Positions 30,510 through 42,576 of a stretch of 64,000 nucleotides of DNA are shown one piece after another; position 1 is the first letter of the stretch; each line of letters opens with the position of its first letter. This DNA is from Melieria omissa (Eukaryota > Arthropoda > Insecta > Diptera > Ulidiidae), in contig OZ020270.1 of NCBI GenBank assembly GCA_963971225.1, forward strand, positions 25,729,123 to 25,793,122, read 5' to 3'. Both the position numbers and the translations under genes were made by a program. The notes below the pieces were generated by a model, which did not search any database, was not told the origin of the DNA, and was given only the letters and a program-made list of their open reading frames with translations.

Positions 30510-33500
30510 ATGGTGGGGATACTTCAGATTAATCTCCACCACTCTAAGGCGGCCTCGGCTGGCCTTCTCCTCCGCCTGTCCTCTAGCAGGGAGGACTTTG
30601 TGCTCGTCCAAGAGCCATGGATCTTCGAGGATCGGGTTCGAGGGCTGAGCCTCAACGGATACAGAACTGTATCCCACCATGGCGCAGGTAAAATCAGAGC
30701 CTGCATCCTTGTAAAGGACTCAATTAATGTCTCTCTTCTCCCTAGGTTCTGCGACGGGGACTGCGTGGTCATAGCCGCTGAGCTGCAATGCCAGGTCCAC
30801 TGGATTGTGTCCAGTTATATGGCGCACGACCACGGGCCCACACCTCCTTACGGGCCACTGTGGGAGATCGCTGCAGCAGCCAACGCACGGGGCATCCCGC
30901 TGATCGTCGGGGCGGACGCTAACGCCCACCATGACGCCTGGGGTAGCAGCGACATAAACGAACGGGGAGAGTCGCTCTTTCAATTTATTCTAGATAATAA
31001 CCTAGCTATAGTAAACAGAGGTAGGGAACCGACGTTCCTTACCGCTACTCGGAGGGAGGTCCTGGACGTCACCCTGACCAATGCGCTCTCTGGGCACCTG
31101 GTCAGGGACTGGCGTGTTCTGGAGGAGTGCTCCTTCTCCGATCACCGGTACATCAGCTTCTGTCTAGACCTGAGTGTACCGGCCAGGCCCCCCTTCCGCA
31201 ATAAACGTAGGACGAATTGGGAAATTTTCTGTTCGATCCTATCTTCTAATCTTAACGCATCTCCTCCGCGTCTCTTGTGTCCGGGGGACATTAAGACCGC
31301 GGTGGCAACTCTTACAAATTCGCTTAGTCATGCTTCAGCTGCCGCTTGCAAGCCTAGGGTCCACCGGGGAAAACCAAAACCACCCTGGTGGAACACCACA
31401 ATTGCTAGCTTGCGGCGCGCATGCAGGCGCTCTTTCAACGCGGCCAAGAGGTATAACACCTGGGACGCGTACAGATCCGACCTTAGAGCCTTTAAGCACG
31501 AGGTCAGGAAGGCAAAGAGGGAATCGTGGGAATCCTTCTGCGGCGGTATCGAAAAAGTCTCGGACATCGGCCGTCTCCGCAGGATCCTCAGAAACTTTCC
31601 ATCTATTCCCACCACCATCCAGAAGGCAAACGGTGTCTGGACGGAGTCCAGTGGGGAACATTAGGTGACGTGCACTTTCCGGGGAGTATTCCCACCTCCG
31701 CTGAAGCGGTAGTTCCGGAGGAACCACTTTCCTGGTGCTTAACGGACGTCCGCATTGATAGCACCATGGTCACGTGGGCCATTAATTCCTTCGAGCCTTA
31801 TAAATTTTCGGGACCGGACGGCGTCATTCCAGCCGAGCTACAGCAAAGCGCGGCATTGACGGTGCCATGGCTTGTCGCGATCTTCAGGGCATGTTTGGAA
31901 TGGGGACACATCCCCTCCCATGGCGGGAGGTGGATGTTGTCTTCATTCCCAAAGCCGGCAAGACCTCGCACGCCAAGGCCAAGGACTTCAGGCCAATAAG
32001 TCTGACATCTTTTCTCCTAAAGACCCTCGAGAGGATACTCGACGTCCATATTAGGAGCCTAATTGACCCAGTTCTTCTCTCGGATTCGCAACATGCCTAC
32101 ACAAGGGGCAGGTCAGTCGAATCCGCGCTGCACTCTCTGGTCGACTATATAGACAAGTCGCTAGCATTCAAGGAGTACACCCTAGTGTCTTTCATAGACA
32201 TAGAGGGCGCATTTAACAATGTCTGCCCTCGAGCGATAGGGGTGGCTCTCTCTGAACTTGGCGTTGGTCGTAAACTGACAGATTTCATCAGCGCCCTTCT
32301 TAGTAGTCGTTTCATAAACTCAACGTTAGGAACGGCACACATTCGCAGGTCAGTCACTAGGGGTACCCCTCAGGGGGGCGTTCTGTCGCCGCTCCTGTGG
32401 AATCTAACCCTGAACAGACTGCTTGTCAAGTTAGAGGCTGTTGGCTGCAGGGTCGTCGCCTATGCCGACGATGTTGCAATGGCCATAGCTGGAAAATTTC
32501 CAAGTGTACTCTCCGAGCGGATGAATCACTTCTTGGACATCCTCTCCTCATGGAGCAACTCCTGTGGCCTTACGGCCAACCCGGAAAAGACGGATCTTGT
32601 TCTCTTCACAAGGAAGTACAAGGTTGCGCCCTTCAGACTCCCCGCCCTGAATGGAACCCCGCTCAAATTGAGTAAGGAGGTTAAATACCTGGGGCTGATA
32701 TTAGACTCCAAGCTTACCTGGAGCGCAAACATCGTTGAAAGGGCAACAAGAGATTCCAGGGCCATCTACTGCTGTAGGCGGGCGGTAGGTGCCAGATGGG
32801 GGCTCCAGCCGCGCGTCGTTTCCTGGCTATATGAGGCAGTGGTTGAGCCTATCCTCCTCTATGGGGCTGTTGTCTGGTGGCCCGCGGCAGCCAGCCGAGT
32901 CAACCTGAAACAGCTCGATAGAGTCAGGAGACTTGCTGCCACCCTCATAACTGGAGCCATTCGTTCCACGCCTACTAAGGCGCTTTTCGCTATCCTTAAT
33001 TGGATCCCGTCGAGTCTTCTAGTTAGGCAGTCCGCCAAGATTGCCGCTGTGCGGCTAAATGCCATATGCAGTTGGGCACGAACGGACCTGGGCCACACTA
33101 GAATACTAGGGTTGGATCTTCCAACACCGACGAATATCGACTATATAGTCCTTCCCCCTAGCTTTGAGTGTAAGTTCACTATAGGGATCCCCAGCAGGTG
33201 CGACTGGACGGAAGGCCGTCGCCCGCTGCTAAACGCTATCGAAATCTTCACGGACGGCTCTAAACTTGATAACAGGGTCGGATGTGGGGTTTTCTGTGAT
33301 CAATTAGGGGCTAGTATTACTGCTCGTCTCCCTGACCACTGTAGTGTCTTCCAAGCGGAGACCATGGCTATACTGCTAGCAGTGGGTCGGTTGCAATCGC
33401 AACCCTCCCTTCCCCTGGCTATATGTATTTTCTCAGATAGCCAGGCAGCAATAAAATCGTTGCTAGGTACATATACCTCTTCTAAACTGGTTGCAGAGTG

Positions 33501-34095
33501 CAGAGCAGCTCTGAATGGCATAGCGGAGCATGCCAGGGTTCACCTGAGTTGGGTGCCAGGGCATAGCGGAATTGCTGGCAATTGTGCGGCTGACGAGTTA
33601 GCCAGAAAAGGCACTCTGCTTCCAGCTCCTACTACGTTGTGTAGCACCCCCCTTGCGACCGTCAGATTGATGGTCAAGCAGGCCTACTATCGCCTGGCTA
33701 ACCGACTCTGGGCGGAGGAGAACCTATGTAGGATCTCCAAAGAAACCTGGCCGTCGCTTAACCAAGGCAGAACACGCGAATTGCTCCGACTAAATCGGAA
33801 TTCCATTTATTCCACAGTTTCTGTGCTAACGGGACACTGGACGATCGGCGCACACGCCAGGAGACTCGGCCTCCCATTCAACGACTTCTGTCGCAGCTGC
33901 GATGATGCGAGTGAGGAGGACAGCGTCGAGCACCTGATGTGCCACTGCCCCGCATTAGCAAGGAGACGACTCCGGGTGCTGGGTGCGCCGTTCTTCAGCA
34001 GTTTGGCCGACCTTACAGGACCCAGCATCGGCCGCATCGCCCGATTCATTGTGGAATCGGGATGGCTCCTGCCTAACACCCGGGGGGGTGTGTAA
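30510..34095 (+). pseudogene. LINE E ORF2: endonuclease, RT, RNase H, with two frame breaks
   Basis: The first segment, 30510-31664, holds the endonuclease (GILQINLHHSKAASA, LVQEPWIF, GADANAHHDAWGSSD, SFSDHRYISF). After a break near 31660 a second frame carries the start of RT (SGPDGVIPAEL). After another near 31925 the frame to TAA 34095 carries DFRPISLTSFLLKTLE, FIDIEGAFNN, GTPQGGVLSPLLWN and the catalytic AYADDVAMA. RNase H (FTDGSKLDNRVG, FSDSQAAIKS, WVPGHSGIAGN..ADELARKG) and a CRSC...HLMCHCP finger follow. Two single-site breaks in about 1190 codons are the only damage, so it is recent but inactive. Confidence 0.9.
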
Positions 34096-34185
34096 GCTTG
34101 AAGGGCAACCACGTCCTTCACGTGGTACCACAACGGGCCGCAATATGGCCTACGTGAGCTCTTAAGCTGCCACCCTAACCTAACC

Positions 34186-34412
34186 TATCAAAAGAAACTT
34201 TGTTCTGGGCTTTTTAACTTGTACAAGAAGAAAATTACATTAATATTGATTCGGAACGTTTATTGTTTTCATTATAAAATTGTTTGTACGCAGGCAAAAT
34301 CGAAATTAGTATTCAAATGTTCTCTACTTTAGTGAATTATGATAACAACTATTGTATTTTTACAGTAATTGCCCAGTTATCTTAAGATATTTGATCTTTC
34401 AAACATTTCTGC
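34186..34412. repeat. Right 140-bp direct repeat (34186-34325) and rest of Z repeat copy 3
   Basis: 34186-34325 repeats 30060-30199. From 34326 the Z match (reverse of 21416-21500) resumes and ends near tttcaaacatttct at about 34410. Confidence 0.8.
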
Positions 34413-34750
34413 CAAACATTTGCTACCTAAACCAACAGAAAATGGCGTTGGGGTAACACTACCACATTCTGTACTTTGCGGCAAAACTGCCACATTCTGT
34501 ACCACTGACAGCTCGAAAAAAGAGTGGCGCTACTTAGGATTTACTTACTATATGACTTACTTACTATATGACCCGGAGGTGAAAAACAATCAGCTGTTAA
34601 TTGTTCGCGAATTTGCCAGCATCACCGCCTTTGCCAAACAATATTATTTTATATGAAAAACTACCCCGGGAACAAGGATTTATGTGCGTTTTTATTCTAA
34701 CTGAATATTTAAATGGTTTGTTATCATAAAATCATATTTGCAGTTGCTTT
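34413..34750. other. No gene; sequence sharing a block with 54790 and 29620
   Basis: It contains two CATTCTGTAC blocks and GTGGCGCTACTTAGGATTTAC, shared with other Z-related places. I see no protein motif. Confidence 0.5.
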
Positions 34751-34754
34751 TGTT

Positions 34755-35976
34755 GTCTATAAGTTCGTGCGTTTTTCTGAGGTGGTTTTAAAATAAATAA
34801 AAAGGAAGTTTTCAGTATTTATTTATCAATAATATATTTTCCTGCATTATTTACAATGTCTTCCCAATGTTTAGGCAAATTTTTAATTCTCTGCTCAAAA
34901 AATTGTTTGTCCTTGGAGCTGAAATACGCGTCGATATCCCTTTTTATAGCTCCTTTTGGGTTGTAGTTCTTATTACCCATATGGGACTGAAGTCCGCGGA
35001 AAAGGTGATAATTACAAGGTGTAATATCCGGAGAGTATGGTGGATGCGGAATTAGCTCCCATCCGAGTTCATTCAGCTTGCCTAAGGTCTGTCTTGCGGT
35101 ATGCGGTTTTGCGTTGTCGTAGTGAAACAAAAGTTTGCGTCTATTGGCTAAAGACGGTCGATTTTTTGCACGTGCTTCATTCAGTTTGGATAGTTGATGG
35201 CAATAATAATCAGCTGTGATCGTCTGGTTTGGTTTCAGCAGATCAAAATAAACGACACCGGTTATATCCCACCAAAAATAAGCGGGAGAATCTTCTTGGG
35301 GTGAAGGCCATCTCTGGGGGTTGGATCTGGTGATTCACCTTATCTAACCACTGGCGTTTGTGAACAAGATTGTTGTAAAGGACCCATTTTTCATCCCCAG
35401 TAACAATACGGGTCAAAAAGCTCTAATTTCTAAGCCGCTGCAGCACCTAAGAACCCACATTCACTCTCTGCTGTATTCACACTCTTTGCGACGGGAAGTT
35501 TATGCGGAACCCATTTTCCAAGCTTTGGAACCTTACCCAATTGAACCAGGTGCATGTAAACTGTTCCATGGGATGAATTTAACCTTCCAGCCATCGTATC
35601 GACTGTTCAACTTGGCTCTGCTTCCACGAGTTCCAGGAAGGCACGGACTTAAGGACCTCAGGACGACCAGAGCGGCGGGCATCCTCAGCGTCACAATCAC
35701 CACTTCGGAATTTGTAAAACCACTTTTTCGCAGTCCATACATTCACGGCATTTTTTCCACTTTTATATAAAAATACAAAATATGCCTCTTATACTCGTTC
35801 GTAGAATCCATTTTATTTTTAACAACGCGTGCTTCTATCCGCGATTAAAATCACTTGTTGAATGCACAATACACCAGAGAAAATTAAAAAAATTCCATTA
35901 TATACCCAGAATCATTTTTTGTATGCAAAAAGCGACTATTCTGAAACTATTGAAAAAAAACGCACGAACTTATGGA
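34755..35976 (-). mobile_element. Mariner remnant 1
   Basis: TIR-like ends carry ATAAGTTCGTGCGTTTTT at 34759-34776 and, inverted, around 35955-35972. The length of about 1.2-1.3 kb is normal for mariner. The transposase inside is broken into several frames. Confidence 0.82.
34819..35770 (-). pseudogene. Mariner transposase, frameshifted
   Basis: From 35770 down, several frames carry mariner blocks. These are WFYKFRSGD near 35700, GDEKWVLYNN near 35390, the VVYFDLLKPNQTI region near 35250, and a last open segment of 103 residues with HYDNAKPHTARQTL and PHPPYSPDITPCNYHLF. In active mariner the last block reads SDYHLF with Asp as the third catalytic residue. Here it is Asn, so even a repaired frame would lack catalysis. 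The stop is at 34819. Confidence 0.88.
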
Positions 35977-35984
35977 CTGACCTG

Positions 35985-37002
35985 ATACTTGTGCAAACAA
36001 GAAATTTCTTCAAATAATCTCCTAAAGCGAATATTAATCAAAAAGCATTTTGATACTTTAATTTTCTTGATTTTAATCTATTTTTGTGCTTGAATAATTT
36101 TGTGCTATAACAAAAAAAAAACCTATAAAATCAGTTTCACCATGCAATTTTTCGGGCTTCAGGAAACAAAGTTGTATGCCCTATTGACTTTTCGAGAACA
36201 TACGACAAAATCTTTCTCAGACAACGTTATCTGCGCAGTATCTTTCTTGGTGGGAAACATGTTGCCGGTAACAGTCCTGATGTGACAACCAAAAGTCTTG
36301 ATGTGAAAGTTCGATGCCAATTCATTTTACAGGAGTTTCAAGACTAGTATAGACCATGATAGAAAACTAGAAGGTAGAGCCGTAGGTAGAGAGGTAGAGG
36401 TAGAGCTTCTTCCCAGCCGCCATGTTGCACATCTGACACTAAAGGTCTTTTTGACGTTCTTCTTTGAAAATGTGCTACCGTACTGTTGTTAGAAAATCCC
36501 TTGAACATTTTCTTACGACAACAAAATTGAAATGTATTTTGTTTAGGTTTTTGGGTTTAGATTCTCAAAATGTGAATATGTCTTAGTTCCGTATGTATAT
36601 TTTCCGCAATGAACTCATCATACTTATAGTTTTGGTGTTTGATGTTTTAGGCTTGAATCAACCGTTGACGAATGAATAAAAATTTTTCAATTACGATCAA
36701 TCTCACTGAAATACAAAACATAGTTCAATTCGATATTTCAAAGTAGAAAACAAGGTGTTTTTGTAATTTGTCGCCGCGCCAATTAATCGGTGAGTCGCCA
36801 ATTTGTTGGCACTGACAATAGTTGCCTATTTCTCAAATTTTGCTTGGTGGGTTGTTCCTGTTTTTAAGCTTCGTTTTTTTTTTCAAACTTCAAATGTAAA
36901 CAATGAAAGTTTCTTTTCAGGCCAAACATTTTTTAGGATACGGTTTTTAAACAGCAATTTGAAAACACAAAAAAAATGAATATTAGTAAGAAATTAAAAA
37001 AA
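35985..37002. repeat. Mostly unassigned; holds the repeat partner of 720-860 at 36345-36500
   Basis: 36412-36497 is the inverted match to 724-810. A GAAGGTAGAGCC-type block (near 36372) pairs with GGTTCTACCTTC (near 37554) in inverted orientation, which may mark ends of a MITE of about 1.2 kb. The rest is AT-rich with nothing recognisable. Confidence 0.5.
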
Positions 37003-37262
37003 ACTATTACTACATGGGCTGAAAAGTCTTTGGCCTGACATAGAGATGGCGCCAAAAATTAAGAATTATTGTGTTGTACATGGAAAACCATCCTTAACTT
37101 AGATTCTGTCAAAGTTTCATGACATTTGGTTGACTCGTTTTCAAGTTATTGCTTTCGAAGTGACGCTACCTCTGAATTTTTGTAAACAATGGAAAAAAGT
37201 GAATTTCGTGTTTTGATAAAACATTGCTATTTGATGGGCAAAAATAGAGATGTATTATAACA
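37003..37262 (+). pseudogene. Mariner remnant 2, 5' end only
   Basis: The start GGGCTGAAAAGTCTTTGGCC and the leader resemble mariner 5' ends. An ATG near 37189 opens MEKSEFRVLIKHCYLMGKN, the typical mariner transposase N terminus, followed within a few codons by a stop. The rest of the element is absent. Confidence 0.78.
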
Positions 37263-37753
37263 TTTATCAAGCCATGCTTTTGTTTCCACTGTATTTTACA
37301 TAATAATAATTGTACATAATAATTTACCTTTGTATTATTTATTGCGTTGTTGCTTGTTTAACAGTTAATAATATTACTAAACAGAATGTACTAGTCACAT
37401 TGAAATGTTCGTGTTTATTAAAAAAAAAATCTAAAAATCCTTAGAACCTTAATAGCCCTAATTTAGTATTACAACAAAGTGGCATCACGACCCAAGCTTT
37501 TGACAAATACGAGAAACGTCAATAAGCACGTTTAGTGTCAAAACAAATGACAGCGGTTCTACCTTCTATATTTGTATCATGCGCTAAAGTCAGCAGATAT
37601 TCGGTTGCGTTTTCCTTCAGTTCATGTCTCATTGAGTTTGCCGTTTCTAGTGTAGCAAGAAACAGTGATGGCAGGTTGAACTCTTTTCAAACGCAGCGGT
37701 GCAACTCAAGCAATTCAAACGTTAAGGCTCTGAGGGCAATCAGCAAAAATCAT
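37263..37753. other. No recognisable gene
   Basis: AT-rich sequence up to the BEL/Pao 5' LTR. I see no motif beyond the GGTTCTACCTTC block near 37554. Confidence 0.45.
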
Positions 37754-37980
37754 TGTTCGTGAACGGAAACTTTATATTTAACCTTAAATTCTTGTTATGT
37801 AATTTTGGTTGCCCGCTACTGCAACTACCTGTTCAATGCCTTTGCATTTTTGCTGTAACTGTCATTCGCTAACATTCGCTCGCTCACTCCATTTTTGTAC
37901 ACGAGCGAGCGACGTGGTCCGGCAATAAACGTGGTTTGATAGATAAATATTTTGCGGTTTCATTCTTCCATTTATCATCA
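37754..37980 (+). repeat. BEL/Pao 5' LTR (227 bp)
   Basis: It runs from TGTTCGTGAACGG to TTTATCATCA and recurs at 51465-51691 with two visible substitutions (about 0.9%). AATAAAC lies near 37924. TGGTCCTTCGAGCCGG follows at about 37986 as a candidate primer binding site. No clear 5-bp TSD is seen outside the pair. Confidence 0.93.
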
Positions 37981-38060
37981 AAAGCTGGTCCTTCGAGCCG
38001 GATCACGTCGAAAACCTTTATACAGTCCACGCTAGTTATCAACGAAACAGTTCAATCGAC

Positions 38061-39240
38061 ATGGAGAGAGATTGGGCAGAACTAGTTCAGGATGTGGTCA
38101 CTCGGTTGGAACGTTTGCAGGAGCTATGGAGCGAGTTCAGTGTCATCAGCACCGCAATGTACAAATTCAGCGAGAATCCTGACTACGATGACCCTAATGT
38201 GGATTTTGCAGTTTACGAGGACAAGGTGTTGGCAGCACGTGGTCGGCTGCGCAAGTTACATAATTCGCTGCAACCGCCGACTCGACCGGCGCAAGACGAG
38301 TCCATCACAAAACTGGCTGATCAACAAGCTGAGTTTTTTCAACAAATGTCTGCAGCATCTACAGCAGCCAGCGCGATAAGGGAAAATGAATTACCTAAAA
38401 TCGCAATTCCGCCATTTACCTGCCAATATCGGGCCTGGCCGTCGTTTAAAGATCTGTTCATCAGTGCGATTCATTCAAAACATAACCTCACTAATACTCA
38501 GAAGTTTCATCACCTCAAATCGTTGCTCAAGGGGGATGCTGCACAGACATTGACTCACATTCCAGTCACGGATAAGGCTTATGACACCGCCTGGGTCCGA
38601 TTAAACGACCGCGTCATATCGTTGCATCTTTCATCGACACCTTCATGGCTTTGCCGTCATCATCCGCGGAAAACTCAGCAGTACTACGCAAGATCTCAGA
38701 CGGAGCCAATGAGGTCATAAGGGGCTTGGATGCAATCGCGCACAGCGAGCGAGATTGCTGGCTAATTTACCTGCTGGAGTCAAAACTTGACCCAGAGTCA
38801 CGACGCAAGTGGATTGAGGCAAGCCGAGACAACAACGCACCTACTGTCATCGAATTCTTTGACTTCTTAGATTCCCGTTGCGAGGAGCTTAAGCTATCAC
38901 AGCACAAGTCTACTTTTAATTCTAAGACTTCAATTTCTTCACAGGGTAAGTCACGCCATGACACGACCCGTTCTCTTGTTTCGATGGATGGTTCGAGGGC
39001 AGCTCAGAAATGCGCAAAGTGTTGCGCAGCAGATCACGCACTTACCAAGTGTCCAGCATTCGAAGCGCTCCAAATTGATGATCGACGCTTATTCGTCAAG
39101 GAGAAAAGCTTGTGTTTCAACTGTCTACGTGCAGGCCACACCTCGGGCACATGCAACTCCAAGTTTCGCTGCCGACTTTGCAACCGCTGCATCCTGCGCA
39201 AGACGAGCCAGCAGTCAGTGTACCTCAGGCGTCTTCCACA
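38061..39240 (+). pseudogene. gag: BEL/Pao Gag with zinc knuckles, frameshifted
   Basis: The first frame, 38061-38640, is a helical capsid-like region with the PPFTCQYRAWPSFKDLFISA block typical of BEL/Pao Gag (DUF1759-type). A shift near 38640 leads to a frame (to about 39200) with WLIYLLESKLDPESRRKW and two knuckles: CAKCCAADHALTKCP and CFNCLRAGHTSGTC. Gag packages element RNA. A second frame break near 39200 leads into the protease. Confidence 0.88.
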
Positions 39241-39389
39241 TTTGCTTCTGGAGCAACTGCAAACCTCACACCCGCGGCTAGCACATTAACTGCTAGCAGG
39301 CCTTGGCACACCGTTGCGCATGTGGCGCGGCCAATCTTCGCCTTTGTTTCGCCGCAACACCATGCGGCGGTTTCGCCTCCATGGCATGG

Positions 39390-39885
39390 ACGCTGTAGAG
39401 CGTTATTACCCACGGCCCTCGTTGATGTTCGAACAGCGCAGGGCTACTTTATACCCTGTCGCGTTTTGCTTGATTCAGCATCTGAACTATCCTACATATC
39501 TGAGCGCTGTGCCCAGAAATTTGGAATACAACGCTCTCCTTCAAAAATTGCAGTTAGGGGAATAGCCTCGTCGAAAGCTGAAGCAACACGTGGCTGCTTC
39601 ACGCTTACTCTCAAGTCCCGTGTGTCCGAGCACACGCTCGCCGCCTTGGTACATGTTCTGAATAGCATAACTTCAAATCTTCCTGTGGCAACAATCAACA
39701 TTGATTCAGAAGAACAACTTCAGGGACTTGAACTGGCTGACCCAACTTTCAACAATTGGACATCAGTAGACATCTTATTAGGAGCACAACATGTTTGGGA
39801 TGTGTTCACAGGCAACAAATTGGCCGACGCTATTGGCAACTACTTTGCTGTTTCTTCCATTTTGGTTGGATCGTCACCTCTATAG
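39390..39885 (+). pseudogene. pol: BEL/Pao aspartic protease segment
   Basis: The frame has ALLPTALVDVRTAQGYFIPC and the active-site region RVLLDSASELSYIS, where Asp-Ser-Ala replaces the usual Asp-Ser/Thr-Gly. A DILLGAQHVWDVF block follows. It matches the A17-type BEL/Pao protease. The frame ends at 39885 and Pol goes on in another frame. Confidence 0.85.
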
Positions 39886-41998
39886 CAGGTTGGGAAGAAA
39901 CCTCTTCCACCTCATCATTCGTCACCGTGACCGACATCGATGGTTCGCTTCGAAGATTCTGGGAAATAGAGGAACCCAGTAGTCTTCAGCCCACGAAATC
40001 TGAGGATCTTTTGGTGGAGCAACACTTTCAGAGTACTCACTCGCGTTATGCAGATGCTAAATACTGCGTTGATTTACCGTTCAAGGACGACAACCCACGT
40101 TTTGCAAACACCCTACGGAGGGCACTTTCGCGCTTTCATGCCGTCGAGCGCCGGTTGGCAAAAAATAAAACCCTGAAGGATCAATACACGGACTTCATGC
40201 AACAATATGAAGCACTAGGGCATATGAGGGAGATCCAGCACCCAACCCATGCTGGCAACGATGGACATGTATTCTATCTGTCACATCATCCAGTTCTTGG
40301 CAAGAAGTTGCGAGACGTGTTCGATGGAGCATTTGAAGATGCGAGCGGAGTGTCACTTAACAGCGTGTTGCACATCGGGCCGAGCATTCAGCGCAATCTC
40401 TTTGCCGTTTGTTTAAGATTTCGTTTTCATCGTTTTGTATTTACAGCGGACATTGTTAAAATGTTCCGACAAATATGGGTGTCTGACAAACATCATGATT
40501 TTCAACGAATCCTTTGGAGAGAGCGCCAGATCAGCCGCTGAAGCACTACCAGTTGTGCACGGTCACCTATGGAACCGCCTATGCTCCGTTTTTGTCGGTA
40601 AGGGTGCTTGAGCAGCTAGCGCGTGATTACCAACATCAATTCCCTAGCGCCAGCCGAGTGGTGCTCGAAGATTTTTACGTCGACGATGTTCTAACGGGTG
40701 CTTCAACAGAGGAAGAGCTTATCGATAAACGCAATGAATTCATACAACTGCTAACCTGCGCCGGCATGGAGCTACGAAAATGGATGTCCAACTCAGCGGT
40801 CATCATGTCTGACCTTTCTATTCAACATGAAATGTTTGCCGAGGAAATATCAAAGGTACTCGGGCTATATTGGAGACTTAAGGAAGATACGTTGGCCTAC
40901 AACACTCGCGTAGAGCATACATCTATCGTCACCAAAAGACAGGTTTTGTCTGATGCTTCACGGGTGTTCGACCCGCTCGGATTTTTGGCGCCCGTCATTG
41001 TTCGATTTAAAACTATGTTCCAGGAGCTTTGGCTGCAAAAACTGACTTGGGATGAGCCATTGCCTCATGCACTAGCTAATGTGTGGGCGCAGTACCGCCA
41101 CGATCTCTGCCACGTAGCGGATCTGTCAATACCGCGGTTTATCCTCAGTTCCTTGGACGGATTGGAAATCCACGGGTTTTCGGACGCTTCAATCAAAGCA
41201 TATGCAGCTGCTGTCTACTGCAGGTCGAAGGGCAAAGGTGGAGAAGTCGTTGTATCGTTGATAGCAGCAAAGACACGCGTTGCGCCGTTGAAGACAGTGT
41301 CGTTGCCGCGATTGGAGTTATGCGGCGCGCTCCTTTTAGCGCGTCTCACGAAGCTTATACTTGAGGCACTACCCCACCGAGCAGCCACTGTGTATGCCTG
41401 GTGTGATTCTACAGTGGTTTTGTCTTGGCTTTCGATCCCTCCGGTGAAGTTAAAGACTTTCGTCGCGAATAGGACTAGCGAAATACTGCACACTCTACCG
41501 CGGAGCGTATGGAACCATGTAGCATCAGCGGACAATCCTGCAGATTGCGCCTCACGCGGGATGCTGGCAGCGGATCTCCTCAACTTCGAGCTCTGGTGGA
41601 GTGGGCCTCCCTGGCTAAAGCATCAACATGAACTAGAAGGTATTCTACGCAAATTCATTTGTAATTCATTTGTTCCTTCTACAGAGTGTGAAGCTGCTCT
41701 AGAAGTCAAGAGTGCCACAATCAACTTACTCGCTACTGAAAGTGAGCTGTGCGACCATATAAGCATGCTGCTTGAGCGCTCGTCGTCGTGGAAACGGGTA
41801 CTTCGCACCATGGCGTACGTGATTCGATTTATTCATCGATGCAGAAAACTTACACCTGACAACCTCTCGGTCAGCCTAACCTTTAACGAGATCACCTGTG
41901 CACGCAGGAAATTGCTTCGTCATGCACAAGACTGTTTTAAAGAGGAGCGGAAATCTCTACTACGCAACAAGGAAATACACCCTCGCTATAGACTACTA
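39880..41998 (+). pseudogene. pol: BEL/Pao reverse transcriptase and RNase H
   Basis: The frame from about 39880 to 40530 carries the RT start (FWEIEEPSS, YCVDLPFKDDNP, FTADIVKMFRQIWV). After a break near 40520 the next frame holds CTVTYGTAYAPFLSVRVL, the catalytic YVDDVLTGA, then RNase H-like blocks (HGFSDASIKAYAAAVY, SLPRLELCGALLLARL, AWCDSTVVLSWL) and VASADNPADCASRG. The frame is cut at 41998 by LINE F and resumes in register at 48853. Confidence 0.92.
41989..41998. repeat. Target site duplication of LINE F
   Basis: tagactacta is present here and at 48843-48852. Joining the flanks at this sequence restores the BEL/Pao reading frame. Confidence 0.9.
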
Positions 41999-42082
41999 TA
42001 GTAGTATTTTTTTATTATATAGCGGATAATATAACAATGTAATAATTTCAACATAAGATATAAGCTATAAATATAAATATAT

Positions 42083-42505
42083 TGTGACGATAAGACAATC
42101 TGTCGCTGTACAAAGCAACCTTGCCGCTACGCGCCGTGCTATAATTCAATCTGGCAACGACGGCCGCGATAATAACTTTTAGTCCAATCTGGCAACGATG
42201 GTCGCGATCATCATGGAAACCTTTAGTCCACTCCGGAATGTGCGAGAACGATCTGCGCGACGGCCGGACAGGTATAAAAGGCAGCCGGGTGCGGCGCAGC
42301 GAGTCAGTCTGGTTTTGACAAGTGAAGTTGCCACACGGAGTAATTAAGCAAATACTTAAGTGTACGAACAGTAAAGTGTAAACTGTGAATAATAAAGTGA
42401 CTGTTGGTTTTTAATTGGTTGCGTTCGAATAAACAAAGTTTTTTCATTTTCAAATTGCACAATCCAGTGATACGTAACAGCCCACTAGAACTAGCATTCG
42501 TAACA
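42083..42505 (+). repeat. Gypsy 2 5' LTR (423 bp)
   Basis: It begins TGTGACGATAAGAC and ends CATTCGTAACA. The partner at 46982-47404 is the same length with about 15 differences (3-4%). It has a gtataaaagg TATA region near 42271. The 4-bp atat duplication lies at 42079-42082 and 47405-47408. The primer site is degraded (TGCTGTCAG in place of TGGTGTCAG). Confidence 0.94.
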
Positions 42506-42576
42506 TTTGCTGTCAGAAGTGGGAAAATAAACAAAAAAAAAAAAAACTAAATAAATAAAATTATAAAAGCACGGAC

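Larger units (their letters stand above)
30200..34185 (+). mobile_element. LINE E: EN-RT-RNase H non-LTR retrotransposon, 5'-truncated
   Basis: It begins in the last part of ORF1 and ends with a CCTAACCTAACC tail like LINE B. It is flanked by 140-bp direct repeats instead of the usual 10-20 bp. It lies inside Z repeat copy 3. Confidence 0.92.

Noticed and set aside
37749..37753. A 5-bp TSD (atcat) for the BEL/Pao element
   Set aside because: The bases after the 3' LTR (tactt) do not match unless the LTR end is moved inward, so I leave the TSD unassigned.
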